Positions 45,044-57,163 are shown, numbered from the stretch's first letter. The stretch: 64,000 nt of DNA from Pseudeuparius sepicola (GCA_963920635.1 OY987301.1:41763820-41827819); one strand, 5' to 3'. Numbers and translations are program-made. Notes: a model not told the origin generated them from the sequence alone.

Positions 45044-47394
45044 TAATAATGATCATGAGAAGATAAGCCATTCTTACCCATTCCGTTCATTCTAAATTAA
45101 TATTCAAAAACATTCCATTCTGGTGGCCGCCTGATTATTGAAAGATAAGATAGCACTGTAAATTTTCTCAAAAATGACGCATAAAAACATGAAGAAAAAA
45201 ATGCTCAAGAAACCAATAACAGTACTGTCAAGTAAGAAGTCTAAATAAATCTGTAACTTTCTTAATCTTCAACCAAGAATACTTGTTAAGAAGCGTTGAG
45301 AGTATAGCTTTTCGCCATACTATTTTAAACATCAACAAACACATCAATAAAGAGCAAACAATTAATTAATGGCAAACGATATTAACTAGTGGACCGAATT
45401 TAAGAATTCTTTTACTAATAAAATGCTACAATATCGCTAAGTAGCATAGGCTATATTGTTAATCAAGTTAAATTAGGGATGTAAACAAATATTGTTTACC
45501 CGTGCGAAGCCAGGACAGGCCGATAGTACTTAATATTACTTTGTGTACAAAACATTATGTCTAGCATAATAGGCAACGTTGTTATCAGGATCTAGCGGAT
45601 ATAATTTAAATATTTCAGAATAATATGAGAAAAATTAAATCTAAATTAAAGGATTAAGGACATTTATTGATAAAAAGCCCCTCATATGGAGTTCTACTTC
45701 AATTTGGAGCTGTTCCTTTCTTTATAATGCCACATCATACGAAAAGTATCAATTTTCATTTAACGGGTTTCTGTGCAGATTGTTTTGGACATACCGAGTT
45801 TGAAAAAGACTGTGTACTACCCTCTCTACTGTCCTCTATATCTACTACTATCGTCGAGAGAGAGCGATGAACAGATGATGTAGTTGGCGATGCCCGGTCT
45901 GTCGCCCTTGATGACAATAATTATTGGCAGCATTACCATGACGTCATCCAGAATGCTATCTTGCAATAATTGGCAATCTTCTTTTTACGGATTTCGGTCC
46001 ATTTCAAAAATTTGTATTTCAAAATAATTTTGATGTTTGTCATTCTGTTAGATAAATAAATACTTACCAATAGCTGAAGTTAACTGGTTTCCTTTGATAA
46101 ATGCTCTTACCTAAAAACAAAGGAAAGCTTTAGAATTTGCTAGTTTACACACCAAGAAGTTAATAAAATACAAAGTAGTCACTAAAATGAAATGGCATTC
46201 AGGAAAATTATTTTTTGTGGGGGATCGCATGATTCCTTTTGCGGAAATGACGTTATTGCCGACGTTACTGTGCAGAAATGGGCAGGGGAACCGCAGAGAT
46301 AACGGCCACCTTGATTAAGGGAGTGCTCCGACCTCTTCACCTCAATAAATGGCGGTGGGGTAACGACGTCAGAAAATGGGGGAATGCCGGGCGAAGCGTA
46401 ATTTGTGATAAGCACGCCACAAAAGTATTAGATTGACTGCCCGCCGACGATTTTTGAATATATGCAACAAACGAACTTACTTAGATATAGATACAATATG
46501 TCCACGGTTAGAGTGCCCCATAGGAAAACTTTATTTTTCATTTTATTGAACAAAGTTACCCTTGATAAAAAGTTTTGATTGTTCCTAGAATAAGACCGGA
46601 ACAGAAATAATTAACATTTCTTGTACGGCGTGTTGAAAGTATGTAATCAATTAGTCTATAAATCTTTACAAAAATGAAGAATTCTATGATTCTGCATTCA
46701 CATCCACGCGCAATGTATTATCCAGAAGCCGAACAAAATACATATAACTATATTTTACCTCAAAATATCGGTTAAATTTGGTCAAATGCGTAAAAATATT
46801 TACTACAAAATGTAGGTCAAACTATCGTTCATTCGTGCTTGCACAATTTCCAGCAGCCCCTACGTTTCAATTTGTTTTTGCCCCAGCCGGCCGGCGATCG
46901 CTGATAGTTTTCGACTCATCGACGACTCCATTAAATTTAATAATTTAATACAGCCGGGCAGCGCTCAGCCATTATGTTTCAATTTTTCTTTGCGGCATGT
47001 TGAATTGAGTTTCGAACTGTGCTTATGTTATCTATGAATTCTATTTAATTAACTCCGCATTTAATTGTCTGGTTCGGGCTCTCCTATCGAAATCCCAACT
47101 TGTACCGAGTGCAGCCTCTAATTAAACTGGTCCGAGTCTCGGGATCTGGGACCGGATACAGACGGAGGTCGGTGGCAGAGCAGTATTATGTGGGAACACT
47201 AGAGTTTTCTCATAAATATTTTCACCTGTAAATAGTGGAAGTACCAATATTGACGTGGAGTTTAGAGTTCAGAAAAATTTCTGCAAAACGTTTAAATGGC
47301 TTTCAATTTAGGATGATATTAGTACACTGTTGACAAAAGTATCTCTTGTGTCCTGATTTCCGCGTGAAGAAAAAATGATAGTGGTCGAACTGGT
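45044..47394. other. Long stretch with two GC-richer islands and no recognisable gene
   Basis: 46180-46450 and 46850-47200 are GC-richer and repeat-poor; the second mixes TTAATTAA/TAATTAA words with GC-rich blocks, the look of an insect enhancer, but this is impression only. At the end, ATGATAGTGGTCGAACTG|GTAAGC (47377-47400) could be a minute exon with donor, judged a coincidence. Confidence 0.35.
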
Positions 47395-47403
47395 AAGCGG
47401 GGC
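47395..47403 (+). other. 9-bp target duplication 1, outer copy (AAGCGGGGC)
   Basis: Sits directly left of element A. It does not match the right flank of A (GACCCGGAC) but is the exact complement of the left flank of element B, GCCCCGCTT at 57155-57163. Confidence 0.9.
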
Positions 47404-47613
47404 GCATTTTCATATGTTACGGACAAGAAAAAGCGCTCGGCCTCTGTGTAAGTTACAGACGTATTTATTCGTTTTCGTCTGTAACATAATATACCGCCAA
47501 GAGCATGCTCTCGGCCCTTGATTTCCGAACACCTCTTTTTAACTGACAGATGTATTTATTTGTTTTCCTGTGTTTTCCTGTGTCGTTAGTTGAGGTATTT
47601 AAAAAATAAAAAA

Positions 47614-47706
47614 ATGAGCTTGGATAATCTCCCTGAAGATTTTGAATACATTAGTGACGGCGATAACAAATTTAAAACAAATATAAAGAATATATTCGAG
47701 GTTGAA
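47614..47706 (+). CDS. Short acidic first exon inside transposon copy A
   Basis: ATG at 47614 opens MSLDNLPEDFEYISDGD..., 31 codons, ending at GAA|GTAAGT (donor 47707). The same exon is present in copy B on the minus strand (ATG near 58914). The frame is acidic with no known domain. The next exon is not certain; the best candidate is the frame at 48824-49003. It may be the 5' remainder of an element-encoded protein. Confidence 0.4.
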
Positions 47707-48323
47707 GTAAGTATTTTCATATTTTTATTTCACTTAAAATTTATAGGTTAGAATACGCTAATGCATAACGTCAACAGTGTCAACACTGGCATAAAGGATA
47801 TGACAGAAAGACAGTAGATACAGGAGACAGATTTTGCAAAAAATTAAGTTGCCCAGGTATTTTGAGGTAGATTTAAATAGATAAGTATAAGAAAATTAGT
47901 AGGCAATGAAACTTTTCACTTTAATTTTTGGAGCCATCTGTTGCTTGCATCCAATATTGCTGTAATAACCTTATGTCAGTGTCACACATTGGGTAACTAG
48001 GGCTTAAAGTATCATTTAACGCCTCATTGCGGAATTGTGAATTTATCTAATACAATGTGAACATTACCTTTATAAATAGGGTTTATATTTTTTAATTTCG
48101 GTATCAGGTTTCATTCATTAGTGCGCATTGTTTAGACATCTAATTTTTTAGTTTTCTTTGTAAACAGAAGATATCATAATAAACTGGTCATTTAAATCGG
48201 TGTTTAACACACGTTTTTACTTCTTGTTTGTCTGTTCGGATTTTTGTGCTCGATTTTAAACAAAGTTCCCGATGAGCTAAAGACTTGAAACTTTAAACAT
48301 GTCTCAGAAATAGATCACAATGC

Positions 48324-48328
<5 letters not shown>

Positions 48329-48413
<85 letters not shown>
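48329..48413. repeat. (TA)n microsatellite, about 85 bp, in copy A
   Basis: The same site in copy B (58181-58197) has only about 17 bp, so the array expanded or contracted after the copies separated. Confidence 0.95.
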
Positions 48414-48417
<4 letters not shown>

Positions 48418-48823
48418 ATGTCGCGCATGCGCCCCACGTTTTTCAGCTACGAAAAGTTTCTCGGTAATTTTAAAAATAAATTATTGATGGTTCAAAAATT
48501 AAACCTTTGTAGAATTTTCCGATTAATTCTAATATTTATGATGTCAGACTTAATATACCTACAGGGCATAAAAAGGTGTTTCTCGGCAATTTTAAAGATA
48601 AACTTATGGTTCAAAAACTAAGCTTGTCTAGAATTTTCAGAGGAATTCGAAAATGGCTTCAGAGCGTTGTTAAACTAACTCATATGATCAAACTATAACA
48701 AATGATGCAAAAATATCAACACAACTAACTCAAATGATGAAAATATCAACACTAATCAAATATTGATTACGATGCGTTACCGGTGTTACCTCCTACTGAA
48801 GAAATTTTTTATGTACAACAAAA

Positions 48824-49003
48824 ATGGAATGTTTTAACGACGAAATTTTAAATAAATTAAAGGAAAATCCTACAACATTTGTTCCAGCAGTGCAGTCATT
48901 TTTATCCAATAAGGAGAAATATGGAAGAAGTGAGAACTCCCTCGTATCTGGTTTATTTACTGCATTTAAATATCAACATTTCAACTCTTCGAAAACATGC
49001 TAA
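48824..49003 (+). pseudogene. Degenerate 3' coding remnant in transposon copy A
   Basis: ATG at 48824 opens 59 codons (MECFNDEILNKLKENP..., SLVSGLFTAFKYQ). An upstream frame, LPVLPPTEEIFYVQQK, leads into it one base out of phase, and a later frame reads KKIPVQPTAIRQE near 49010-49050. That last word resembles, from memory, the basic tail of proteins in some animal MULE-type elements. The coding region is broken in both copies by the same changes, so it was dead before the copies separated. Confidence 0.35.
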
Positions 49004-49430
49004 GAAATTTAAGGGTAGAAGAAAATACCCGTTCAGCCAACTGCTATCCGGCAAGAGATAAGACTCTTAAGTGTATGTGTGGACAAAAATATAGGATTGG
49101 GTGATAACAAAAGAAAAAAATGATTAATACCTGCGTATTACTCCTGTTGCTTATGTTAGAGTGTAGGTATATTTATTTTACAATAAAAAGATAAAAATGA
49201 CCCGATATCAAAAAAAATATATATGTATGACCTGTTTTCCTACCTCTTAACAACCTTAACTATACTATAAACTCTTCCCGCCATCAAACCAGTTACCTAT
49301 ACTTGTCTCCTATGTAGGTTACGCTCTTATTCTATATGTTACAGACGAAAACGAATAAATACGTCTGTAACTTATACAGAGGTGTTCGGCAAGCCGAGCG
49401 CTTTTTCTTGTCGGTAACATATGAAAATGC

Positions 49431-49439
49431 GACCCGGAC
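49431..49439 (+). other. 9-bp target duplication 2, inner copy (GACCCGGAC)
   Basis: Directly right of element A. Exact complement of GTCCGGGTC at 59153-59161, the right flank of element B. Confidence 0.9.
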
Positions 49440-49615
49440 GTGGCGGATTGGCGGTAGTACTGACGGTGGCGGCCGGCGCGCGGCCTGCCGCGGAGGGGAC
49501 GTTCACCCGATCAGAATCAGCTGTCTACGCAGCTAGTTGGCTGTTGGAACGGGCGATGCGCACTGGCAACGCAGCGTGTCGCAGCCTACCGGAGCACCGA
49601 GTTACTGGGGACTAG
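49440..49615 (+). other. GC-rich island, one half of a sequence split by the inversion
   Basis: Strongly GC-rich in an AT-rich neighbourhood, open to a TAG at 49613-49615 in the frame GRGGLAVVLTVAAGARPAAE. Joined in the restored order to the complement of 59162-59316, this frame stays open for about 340 bp back to a TTTTCTAG|G acceptor-like site at 59317. The length is less impressive than it looks because GC-rich DNA has few stops and a second frame is also open for about 260 bp. Confidence 0.3.
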
Positions 49616-51440
49616 GGTTGATTTGCCCCATGTTTTAGACTTCTTCAAAAAATTTTTTTTCGCATTTTCCTTTTTAGTAACATTTTTTACATCATGACTG
49701 AATCACCTTGTATGCCATGTGTAAAAAATTATAATGCTTTATCGCATTTATCAGACATAAATTTTGATGGATTATCTAATAGATTATTTACAGGCGCACA
49801 ATATTTGGATGAAGACTTTTCTTAACTTTTTCATATTCATTTAGGTTAATTTTAATTTTCTAGAGTTAGTTGTATTTTTTGTAATAGCTATTTTACTGTT
49901 GGGCAATGAAGTATTTTCAAAAAAAAATTCAACCAACAGTACTCGAAGATCTCTACATTTTGGGCTATAATTTTTTTAAATAACTAGTCGCCTACCTACT
50001 GTTACTAAACGAAGACACCCAAAAATCACAAAACCATATTAGGCGTTTTTAAGAATAAAGTGGATAGTGCATTGAATTGGCCATAGTTCAAAACCCTTGG
50101 TACGAAATTTGCATAATATGGTTTTGTGATTTTTGGGATATTCTTTTAATAACAGTAGAATAAGAATATTCAAAAAAATTATAACCCAAAATGTAGAGCT
50201 CTTCGAGTTCTATAGGTCGAAAATAAGTTTTTGAAAATCGGTTCATATTTCGAAAAATACGGAATAGTCTCGACTCAAATCCCCGGATAGTTTCTGAAAT
50301 ATAATTCGACTCGGCAGTTAACTTTCCAGTTCAATGCGAGTTCTCGCTCTTTAATATAAAACTCTGGGCATAATTAAATTTCCATAAAATAACTGACGGA
50401 AATAAATAGCATTGAGCCTGTCGCTGAAGAATGAGATAGAGACCGGATCGTACTTATAAAATACCCGACATAATTGGATAAGTTTCTATCATTGCTACTG
50501 GAAAATAGCCATCATCAAGGATGGGCGTTTGGACACTTGCTTGTTTATTGCATGCATAATATACGTTTATCAAATAAGATATATAGAAAAAATACGAATT
50601 GCAAATTATATTAAGCTTTAAATTGAATTTATTTCCGAGGGATGCATATAAATAGTGCAAGTAGTCTTATAAAAACGCTCCCATTATTTAGATAAAAAAT
50701 CATTTATTTTAAGGAAGCTGTGGTTATAGACTCAGACTAATGAATAAAGGGGACACCGCATTATAGCGTCGTTATACAGTAAACAGTAAGCTGAACCCTC
50801 TCACTTTATGAAAGATATAAATGTATTTACAAACACTACCTATGGAACGAAATATTCTCTTTATTCACTTTAGAGGTAAGACATTTGCACATTATGCACC
50901 TTTTTACCATTTTTTAACATTTTAAACTTGGAACCGCACGAACAACTCGATTTTAGCGTTTGTTCTCTGGGAAAACTAAGCAAATACCGAAGCACACACC
51001 AAAACAAACAAAATGGAAAACAAACAAGTTGAGCAAGCGCTAACTTTGGTCCCTGTCAAACTGCAGCAATGTTGCCGATTAGTGCGAAGAATAATGGGTG
51101 TTCTCTACTATATCCATTTTGTCAATAATAAAACAGCTACATAATCTTTCTTGAACACGAAAAGGTTGTTTTACTTCGCTTTTCCGCCTGAATTTTATAA
51201 ATCAAGGCAATTTTACGTTCAATGCATCTAAACTAAAGGAATTGCCGGTTTTATTTATGATATTCCTAGTTATTGTTACTCTTAAATGTGACAACATGTT
51301 TGGGGCAGGTCAGTAAGACCAATATTTGTAAACATGGGGATAGTAATAAACAACTATGCATGTCAACAATTCACTTAAATTTGTAAAAAATTCGTCCCCT
51401 TTATTCATTAGTCTGAGGTTATAGATAATGAAAAACTTAG
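49616..51440. other. Intergenic stretch inside the inverted segment
   Basis: 49683-49713 holds a transposon terminus, CATGACTGAATCACCTTGTA, whose partner is at 59950-59980. 49960-50160 has an imperfect inverted pair (CAAAACCATATTAGGCG / CATAATATGGTTTTGTGAT). A 24-bp perfect inverted repeat joins 50731-50754 and 51394-51417. No gene is supported. Confidence 0.4.
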
Positions 51441-51840
51441 CGAAACTTTGACACGAACCTGAAGCTCCCAGGAAGTATTGTAGAGTCCATAATATCGTTT
51501 GGAGTGGCGTCAACTGGGGGGCGCCCCAAGAGGACGAAGGTGCGAACCAATCATAAACTTCTCCGGAAGGACCAGGAGCGTGCATCAAGAAAACGACGTA
51601 TTAAAAGGGAGTTCTGGTGGAACCATTCCGGGGATAATTCTCCGAATTTTTAAACTTCAACTCTTTTGGCGGTGCACACCTTCGCTCTCGCCAAGAACGT
51701 AAGAAAACATCCCGAGAAATCCGGGAGCGGCCTCCTGGAAGTTTATTCAATGACGGGCGGGAGGTCAGAGAGTCTACGGTCCTAATACAATTATTATTAT
51801 CTCCAATTATACGCGAGATTGTAATTTAGTCCTTTGCCAG
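51441..51840 (+). repeat. Local 400-bp repeat, copy 1 of 3
   Basis: Shares with copies 2 and 3, in order: GTCCATAAT, CGTTTGGAGTGGCGTCA, GCGAACCAATCATAAACTTC, GATAATTCTCCGAATTT, GGTGCACAC, GGAAGTTTATTCAATGACGG, and GCGAGATT. GC-richer than the surroundings. No end motifs or target duplications are visible, so a transposon is not demonstrated; repeated regulatory modules or a segmental duplication are alternatives. Confidence 0.75.
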
Positions 51841-52288
51841 TTTTGGCGGAGATTCGGATAATTTTGTATTCTTCCATTCAAAAGAAAATAAATGTGGACA
51901 CCTACAAAAACTGCCTTCGGAAATATAATAATAATAATATCTGTTTCACTCAGCGGTTTTATGGGAATCGAGTTATAAACGAGTTCAATTTTAATGACTG
52001 AGAACTCCCGACGAACTCAAGAAATAACCTAAGAATTTGGGAAAACCTGGAATGGGGGCAGATAAAGAACGCCGATTGGAAAAGAGTGCCGTTTACAACC
52101 ACACGGATTTAATTGCATATCTTTTAACCTGTATCCTTCTCTCACTGTAATGGTATGGACTTGTTTTAATCCCCATACGTACATAATATGGTTCTATGTA
52201 GTTAGCAGGTAGCTTTTTATATTATTAGCGACATTCAAATCGCCCTCAACAAAGTACCTTAAACTCACTTTATCATAAAACAAGCATG

Positions 52289-52715
52289 GATGAAACCTTG
52301 CCACGAACCCGATGTTCGAACAGCCAGAAACTATTTTCGCGCGCCCATGGGTGTCCATAATACCGTTTGGAGTGGCGTCAGCTGGCGGCGTTCCGAGAGC
52401 AGGAGGTGCGAACCAATCATAAACTTCCCTGGTAGAGTCGGTAGCGACCACAGATGAAAGGAGCGACCATAAAAAAACACATATTAAAAAAAATTGGCGG
52501 GACCGTTCCGGCGATAATCCTATACGAATTTACAAACTGTAACCCTTCCGGGGGTGCACGCGGCCTTTTTACCTCCCTTTCTGCCTAGAACGTGAGAAAT
52601 TTACGGCCGTCTGGAAGTTTATTCAATGACGGACGGGAGGTCGGAGGGTCGGGGGTCCTAATGCAACCATCTCCAGGCTTCTTATTCGCGAGATTAAAAT
52701 TTAGCCCTTTCGCAG
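52289..52715 (+). repeat. Local 400-bp repeat, copy 2 of 3
   Basis: Same series of words as copy 1, with CGTTTGGAGTGGCGTCAGCT, CCCTTCCGGGGGTGCACGCG and GAAGTTTATTCAATGACGG. On the minus strand a peptide-like segment EVYDWFAP is shared with copy 1, but frames are not conserved across all three, so coding is unlikely. Confidence 0.75.
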
Positions 52716-53796
52716 TCGCAATACTCTCAAAGACTAGTATATTGGTATTTTTTTATTTTGCCATTAAAATACCTACTCTATAACTCCCATTATTATCTTC
52801 AATATCCACCCAATCATGCAAAGTTTAAAATTTCAATACAAGTAAGTGTCTGAAGTCCACCCGTATTTTCCCCACTTCCGCAAGCAACTGGCAGAAATGC
52901 GCATCCATTAGGTGTGTCAACTAATTTCCAATTGTAACCAAGATCGTTATATCCAAATATGTAGAGAAACATGTGTCACGTAGGTAAATAGCTAATCAGG
53001 TGTAGCTATAAAATTGCTAGGGCGAGTGACATATCACTACCTTTCGCGACACGCTGCAAACGGCTGCTATCATCTGCAGTTTTACGGCGCCTGTTGTGGG
53101 AGCACAGTAAATATGTCCTATTTCTACTGTGGTAATGTATACAAAGGACAGCAGCTCGAGGAATACGCGCTTCTCAATAATTGAGGCAGTGACGTAAGCT
53201 AATGAGAGAGTGTTCCTTTAACTCAAAATGCAAGTACTTCTCGCTAGTTTTTCCTATAGAAAATATTGTTTGATTTTTTGGATTTTGCAGTTTCAATTTG
53301 GAAGCTGTTTTTCTAGCATTTAAACAGAACATTATTTTTTGGGAACATCCTCATTGGGAACATCCTTATTGGCTGTGACCTGTCTCCTTTACATTCTTTT
53401 AGTTTTTTGTTTTCGTCAGCTATATGAAGCGAGCATGCAGAGTTTTGTCCTAAAGTAGGAGGGCTCGCGATAAATTCTATAAATGACTGTTGAATTTGTT
53501 TATATTACAGAAGCCATCCAGAATATTTGAGAAAATCTGAAGTGGAGGTGGACATGATTTGCAATTAAAATCTGTCGATTTAAAAGGTATCTATCATAAG
53601 ACTGCAACGAGGAGTACAACAACTTCGATTGAAAATATATAGGAAGCTGCACCTTCTCTAAATATCTATGTGTTTTATTTATACAGTTTGTCTGATTTTT
53701 ATAATTTGGCTTATATAGTAGCTGGGTGATATATTGCATTTTTTTATTATGAGAGGAACCATATTGTCTTCACTTACTTTACTTTAAAAGCAGCTT

Positions 53797-54190
53797 GATG
53801 AAAATTCGACACAAACCTCAAGCACGGACCCCCAGAAAGCATTGAAGTGTGCCCGTGGGAGTCCATAATAACGTTTGGAGTGGCGTCAGCTGGCGGCGTT
53901 CTGAGACGAGAAAGATGCGAGCCAATCATAAATTTCTCCGTAGGACCAAAAGCGGGCACCAAGAAAACGACGTATTAGTTCTGGCGGAACAGGCGATAAT
54001 CCTCCGAATTTCCAAACTTTAACCCTTCCGGGGGTGCACGCGTGTTTCTTATCCCCGTTCTCGCCATGGCCGTGAGAAAATTGCCAGAAATCCGGTCGCC
54101 TGGAAGTTTATTCAATGACAGACGGGATGTTCTAGTGCAATGATCGCCGTAGATTTGATTCTCGAGATTATATGCTAGTCCGTTCAAGAC
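53797..54190 (+). repeat. Local 400-bp repeat, copy 3 of 3
   Basis: Contains CGTTTGGAGTGGCGTCAGCT, CCAATCATAAATTTCTCCG, CCCTTCCGGGGGTGCACGCG and GAAGTTTATTCAATGACAG. It is closer to copy 2 than to copy 1 by eye. Spacing between starts is about 850 and 1510 bp; the DNA between copies is unrelated. Confidence 0.75.
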
Positions 54191-54933
54191 ATGTTTTTGA
54201 AAGAAACTTGCAAGTCCCCTTCGGATAAACTTCGTAATTAAGGAAGTAATTGCCAAATCTTCCTCTGTTTAGCCCCCGAACGCGAATTAAACTTAAAGAC
54301 CGCCGATGCTCACGCGTAATCTTAATCGGTTCCGAGCCATTCTCTAAACATTTGCAGTTTAATAATTCGCAAAGTAACCAACTCCGGCGTAGTTGAACTT
54401 GCACGGCTCCCGGCCCGGGAGCACCCTAATGATGTACGCCGGCCGGCGTGCATCGCGTTGGCCTGTTGAACCGGGATTTGCATTTTGATGAGAGTTTCAT
54501 CGTCGGTTTTTATTAAAACGGCCGAGTGGCCTTTATTAATGCGAAATATATTGCGGAACTGCGGAGTTCTGGCGGATACTAGCCTTGCGAAATTACACAT
54601 TAGGGTTAGGCCAAGATTGAAAAGGTTGTTTGCTACTTTCAAAACACATTAGACTATTCTGGATAGGTTTTATTTTTGAATATTTAAGGGAACAATATTT
54701 CTCACTTACACTAAATTCGAATCATTCAAGGTAGGGTGTTTCCACTCATCTGATCGAAGCAGGTTATCTGTTATTGGATATTGTTAGTAACGGGATCGCT
54801 CTTTGAGTCAAAAAACTATCAACATGATCACTTTGCAAGATTATCCTCACTTCAGAAATGTGCCTGTAGAAAGATATTCTTAGTAGAAAACCAATGCTGC
54901 TTATTCGACTAGATAATATTGGTTCAGTAGTAT
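54191..54933. other. Intergenic stretch, GC-richer at 54280-54480
   Basis: CCCGGCCCGGGAGC and CGCCGGCCGGCG words near 54410-54450. Open frames on the minus strand here are composition effects. No gene is supported. Confidence 0.35.
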
Positions 54934-56420
54934 TTGAGCAGATACATAGTTGCCCAGAAAATTACGGCTGCAACCAGATGTAAGTTAGGAAGATCTGTAC
55001 GTGGTCCAAATGCAGCAAGTGTTAACTTAAGAGCATATACTCACCCAACATGCAACATGAGTTATGAAGAAAACTTAGATAAACCGATGAAGCAAAGATT
55101 TTCGGCGAAATCTTTTGGTGTTACTCCATCAAAGGTTGTTTTAAATTTGGAAGGACGATGATCGTTAGATTTATTGGAGACATCCCGAAGACTAGATAAT
55201 ATATAGCAATGACAATGATTCTCACGCAAATAAAACATAGTTGCTTCTGATAAAATCCATAGTTTCGGTGCTAAGGTTCATTCAAAAGTCCCAGAAGAAA
55301 GTCTTTCCAATAGAGTTGACCATTGGCGAACCCGAGAATGCCCAAAAGAAGTGAATTCAGTAATTACAGGAAGAAAGTTTCTTAGAAGAAATCAGGTGTT
55401 TAAATCTACAAATTTCGAAGAAAATCACTATTTTTTCTTTAACCCTGTATTACAAGATGGACCTATAGTGCTGGGAGGAAAAACCGATCTTGCATCATGG
55501 TTGAGTCATAAAAAATGAGGCCTGCAATTCATTGCTCGAAACATCCTTACACGAATCTTCTAATTCAACATTACCACGAAGAATGCCATCACAAACGGGT
55601 TGAATTAGTTCTCAATATGACAAGAGAGAAATATTAGGGTGCCAGACATGCAGAAATGCACGGAAAATTCCGAAAGTACCACTAATGGGATTCCCCGCAA
55701 GGATGGTTCAGAGAATTACGCCCTTTTGTGAATACTGAAACGGATTATTTTAGACCTGTTTATGTTACTACAGGGCGCAGGAAAGGAAAGGGATGCAGTC
55801 ACAGCGATCCATCTTGAAGTGGCCTGTAGTTTGCATACAGATTCGGCTTTAATGACTATAAGAAGATTTATAGCACGCAGAGGGAAGCCGAAAACTATTT
55901 CTAACAATGGAACAAATCTGAATGTTGCAGCCAAAGTTTTAGGAAAAAACCAATTTGATGAGCATCAAGTTATGTACTCCATGGCTGCGCAAGGAATAGA
56001 ATTTAAATTCAATCTACCAGGTGCTCCTCATATGGATGGCTCTTCTGAGAGCGTCTCATTGGTACAGTCAAGAAAGTCATTGCGAAAATCTTGCATGAAC
56101 AAATTGATTAGAAAATTATCTTGACCCTCTTTGCCGATGCAGAAAGAAATGGTAATTCCTGGCCTGTTGACAAATATTTCTACGGTCCCTCATGATTTGA
56201 GTGCCCAACGGATAACAAACCGATACAACAAGGCGATGTTGTTGTTTTGGTAGATGCCAATGCGCCTAAACACAGCTGGAAACTTGGATGAATAGTGAAG
56301 GTTTATCAACACCCAGACGGGCGAATACGAGTTCTTTATGTGAATATTGCAAGACCAATCCGCAAGTCATGTAAATTGGAATTTGAACATAGTTAATTGT
56401 TCAGCCCGGGGGAGGAATTT
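54934..56420 (+). pseudogene. BEL/Pao retrotransposon pol remnant (RT edge, RNase H edge and integrase)
   Basis: Order follows BEL/Pao pol. 55070-55200 has the SFGVTPSKVV and LDLLETSRR segments from the start of the RT region. 55440-55510 has the VLGGKTDLASWLS segment. 55550-55640 has the zinc-binding H-H...C-x2-C type region before integrase. 55755-56060 encodes the integrase core with GRRKGKG, HLEVACSLHTDSA and RRFIARRGKP. 56220-56400 encodes the C-terminal GDVVVLVDANAP and PIRKSCKLEFE. It is broken by several frameshifts and stops and most of the RT is missing. It sits inside the inverted segment; its target site and 5' LTR are not visible. Confidence 0.85.
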
Positions 56421-56570
56421 TGTGGCTTCACATTGTATTGTAAATAGTTATTTGTTTTACCTGAACTGGTGCAATAATAATAAGTGTAGAATAGATAGTT
56501 GGATGAAATGAAATAAAAAGACAAGTTCTTGAACTAAATGAATAACCATTGAATATTGATGCCGAACAAT
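56421..56570 (+). repeat. Probable 3' LTR start of the BEL/Pao remnant
   Basis: A polypurine tract GGGGGAGGAATTT (56408-56420) is followed by TGTGGCTTCACATTG, the expected LTR start, with AATAAA near 56512. The right boundary is a guess at a CA near 56568. No 5' LTR exists to confirm. Confidence 0.45.
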
Positions 56571-57154
56571 TTCTAAATAATGAAAGGCCCACATATGATT
56601 GAAAGCAGCACGTGGTATCCCTGGAAATTCCTTGTATTATCCTTCGCTTGGCAACACTGCGACACGGAGGACGGCCATGCGTGGAGGTGGGGGAAGTCGG
56701 ACGATGTGCCCAGGATACGCCACGATCGCTGTATAAAAATAGCTACGGTTATACACGGGCTTCTAATTGGAAACAGCCATGCTGGATAAGGATAGGGATT
56801 TTAGTAAACTGTGCTGTTTTATCTTTATCCTTCATAAAGATTAGAACGGCGATACTCATCCTAGAAACTAAAGCGGTGTTAATCTAATTAGAAAGAGTTC
56901 ACCTGTCGTCTGTAGAAAACAGAATCCAGTTTTATAATCAGATATCTAGAGTTATTGGTTTTCGAATATTATGATTTTAGTTTAAGCTTTATTGAAAGTC
57001 CAGATCTTTCGTCTGTAAAATCTCCATGTGTTGGAGAAGATGCGTCAAATACACAATTGTACTTGAACGACAAAGATAAACAATTAGAGTCTTAGAGAGG
57101 CAAATCCGCCCACTTGTCCCCGCCGGGAACACAAGCTGGCAGTGTCGGGCCCCC
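56571..57154. other. Intergenic stretch inside the inverted segment
   Basis: 56600-56780 is GC-richer with two overlapping open frames and no motif. The last 40 bp before element B are very GC-rich. No gene is supported. Confidence 0.4.
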
Positions 57155-57163
57155 GCCCCGCTT
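57155..57163 (+). other. 9-bp target duplication 1, inner copy (GCCCCGCTT)
   Basis: Directly left of element B. Exact complement of AAGCGGGGC at 47395-47403. Confidence 0.9.

Larger units (their letters stand above)
47404..49430 (+). mobile_element. Mutator/Foldback-like transposon, copy A
   Basis: Begins GCATTTTCATATGTTAC and ends with the complement GTAACATATGAAAATGC. The terminal regions are inverted repeats of about 100 bp built from sub-repeats, each with a small hairpin GTTACAGACG...CGTCTGTAAC, and contain AAGAAAAAGCGCTCGG. A second copy, about 98-99 percent identical by eye, lies inverted at 57164-59152. The 9-bp duplications and complex arms fit Mutator or Foldback elements. Interior frames are short and broken, so it is probably non-autonomous. 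Copy A has lost 12 bp (TTGCCGAACACC) from its left arm. Confidence 0.85.

Noticed and set aside
47377..47400. ATG and GTAAGC donor just left of element A, suggesting a tiny exon
   Set aside because: Only six codons, and the donor overlaps the target duplication; no partner exon.
49440..49615. EGTFTRSE peptide resembling the start of vertebrate glucagon-family hormones
   Set aside because: A seven-residue chance likeness; no processing sites, no signal peptide in the restored frame, and such hormones are not known from insects.
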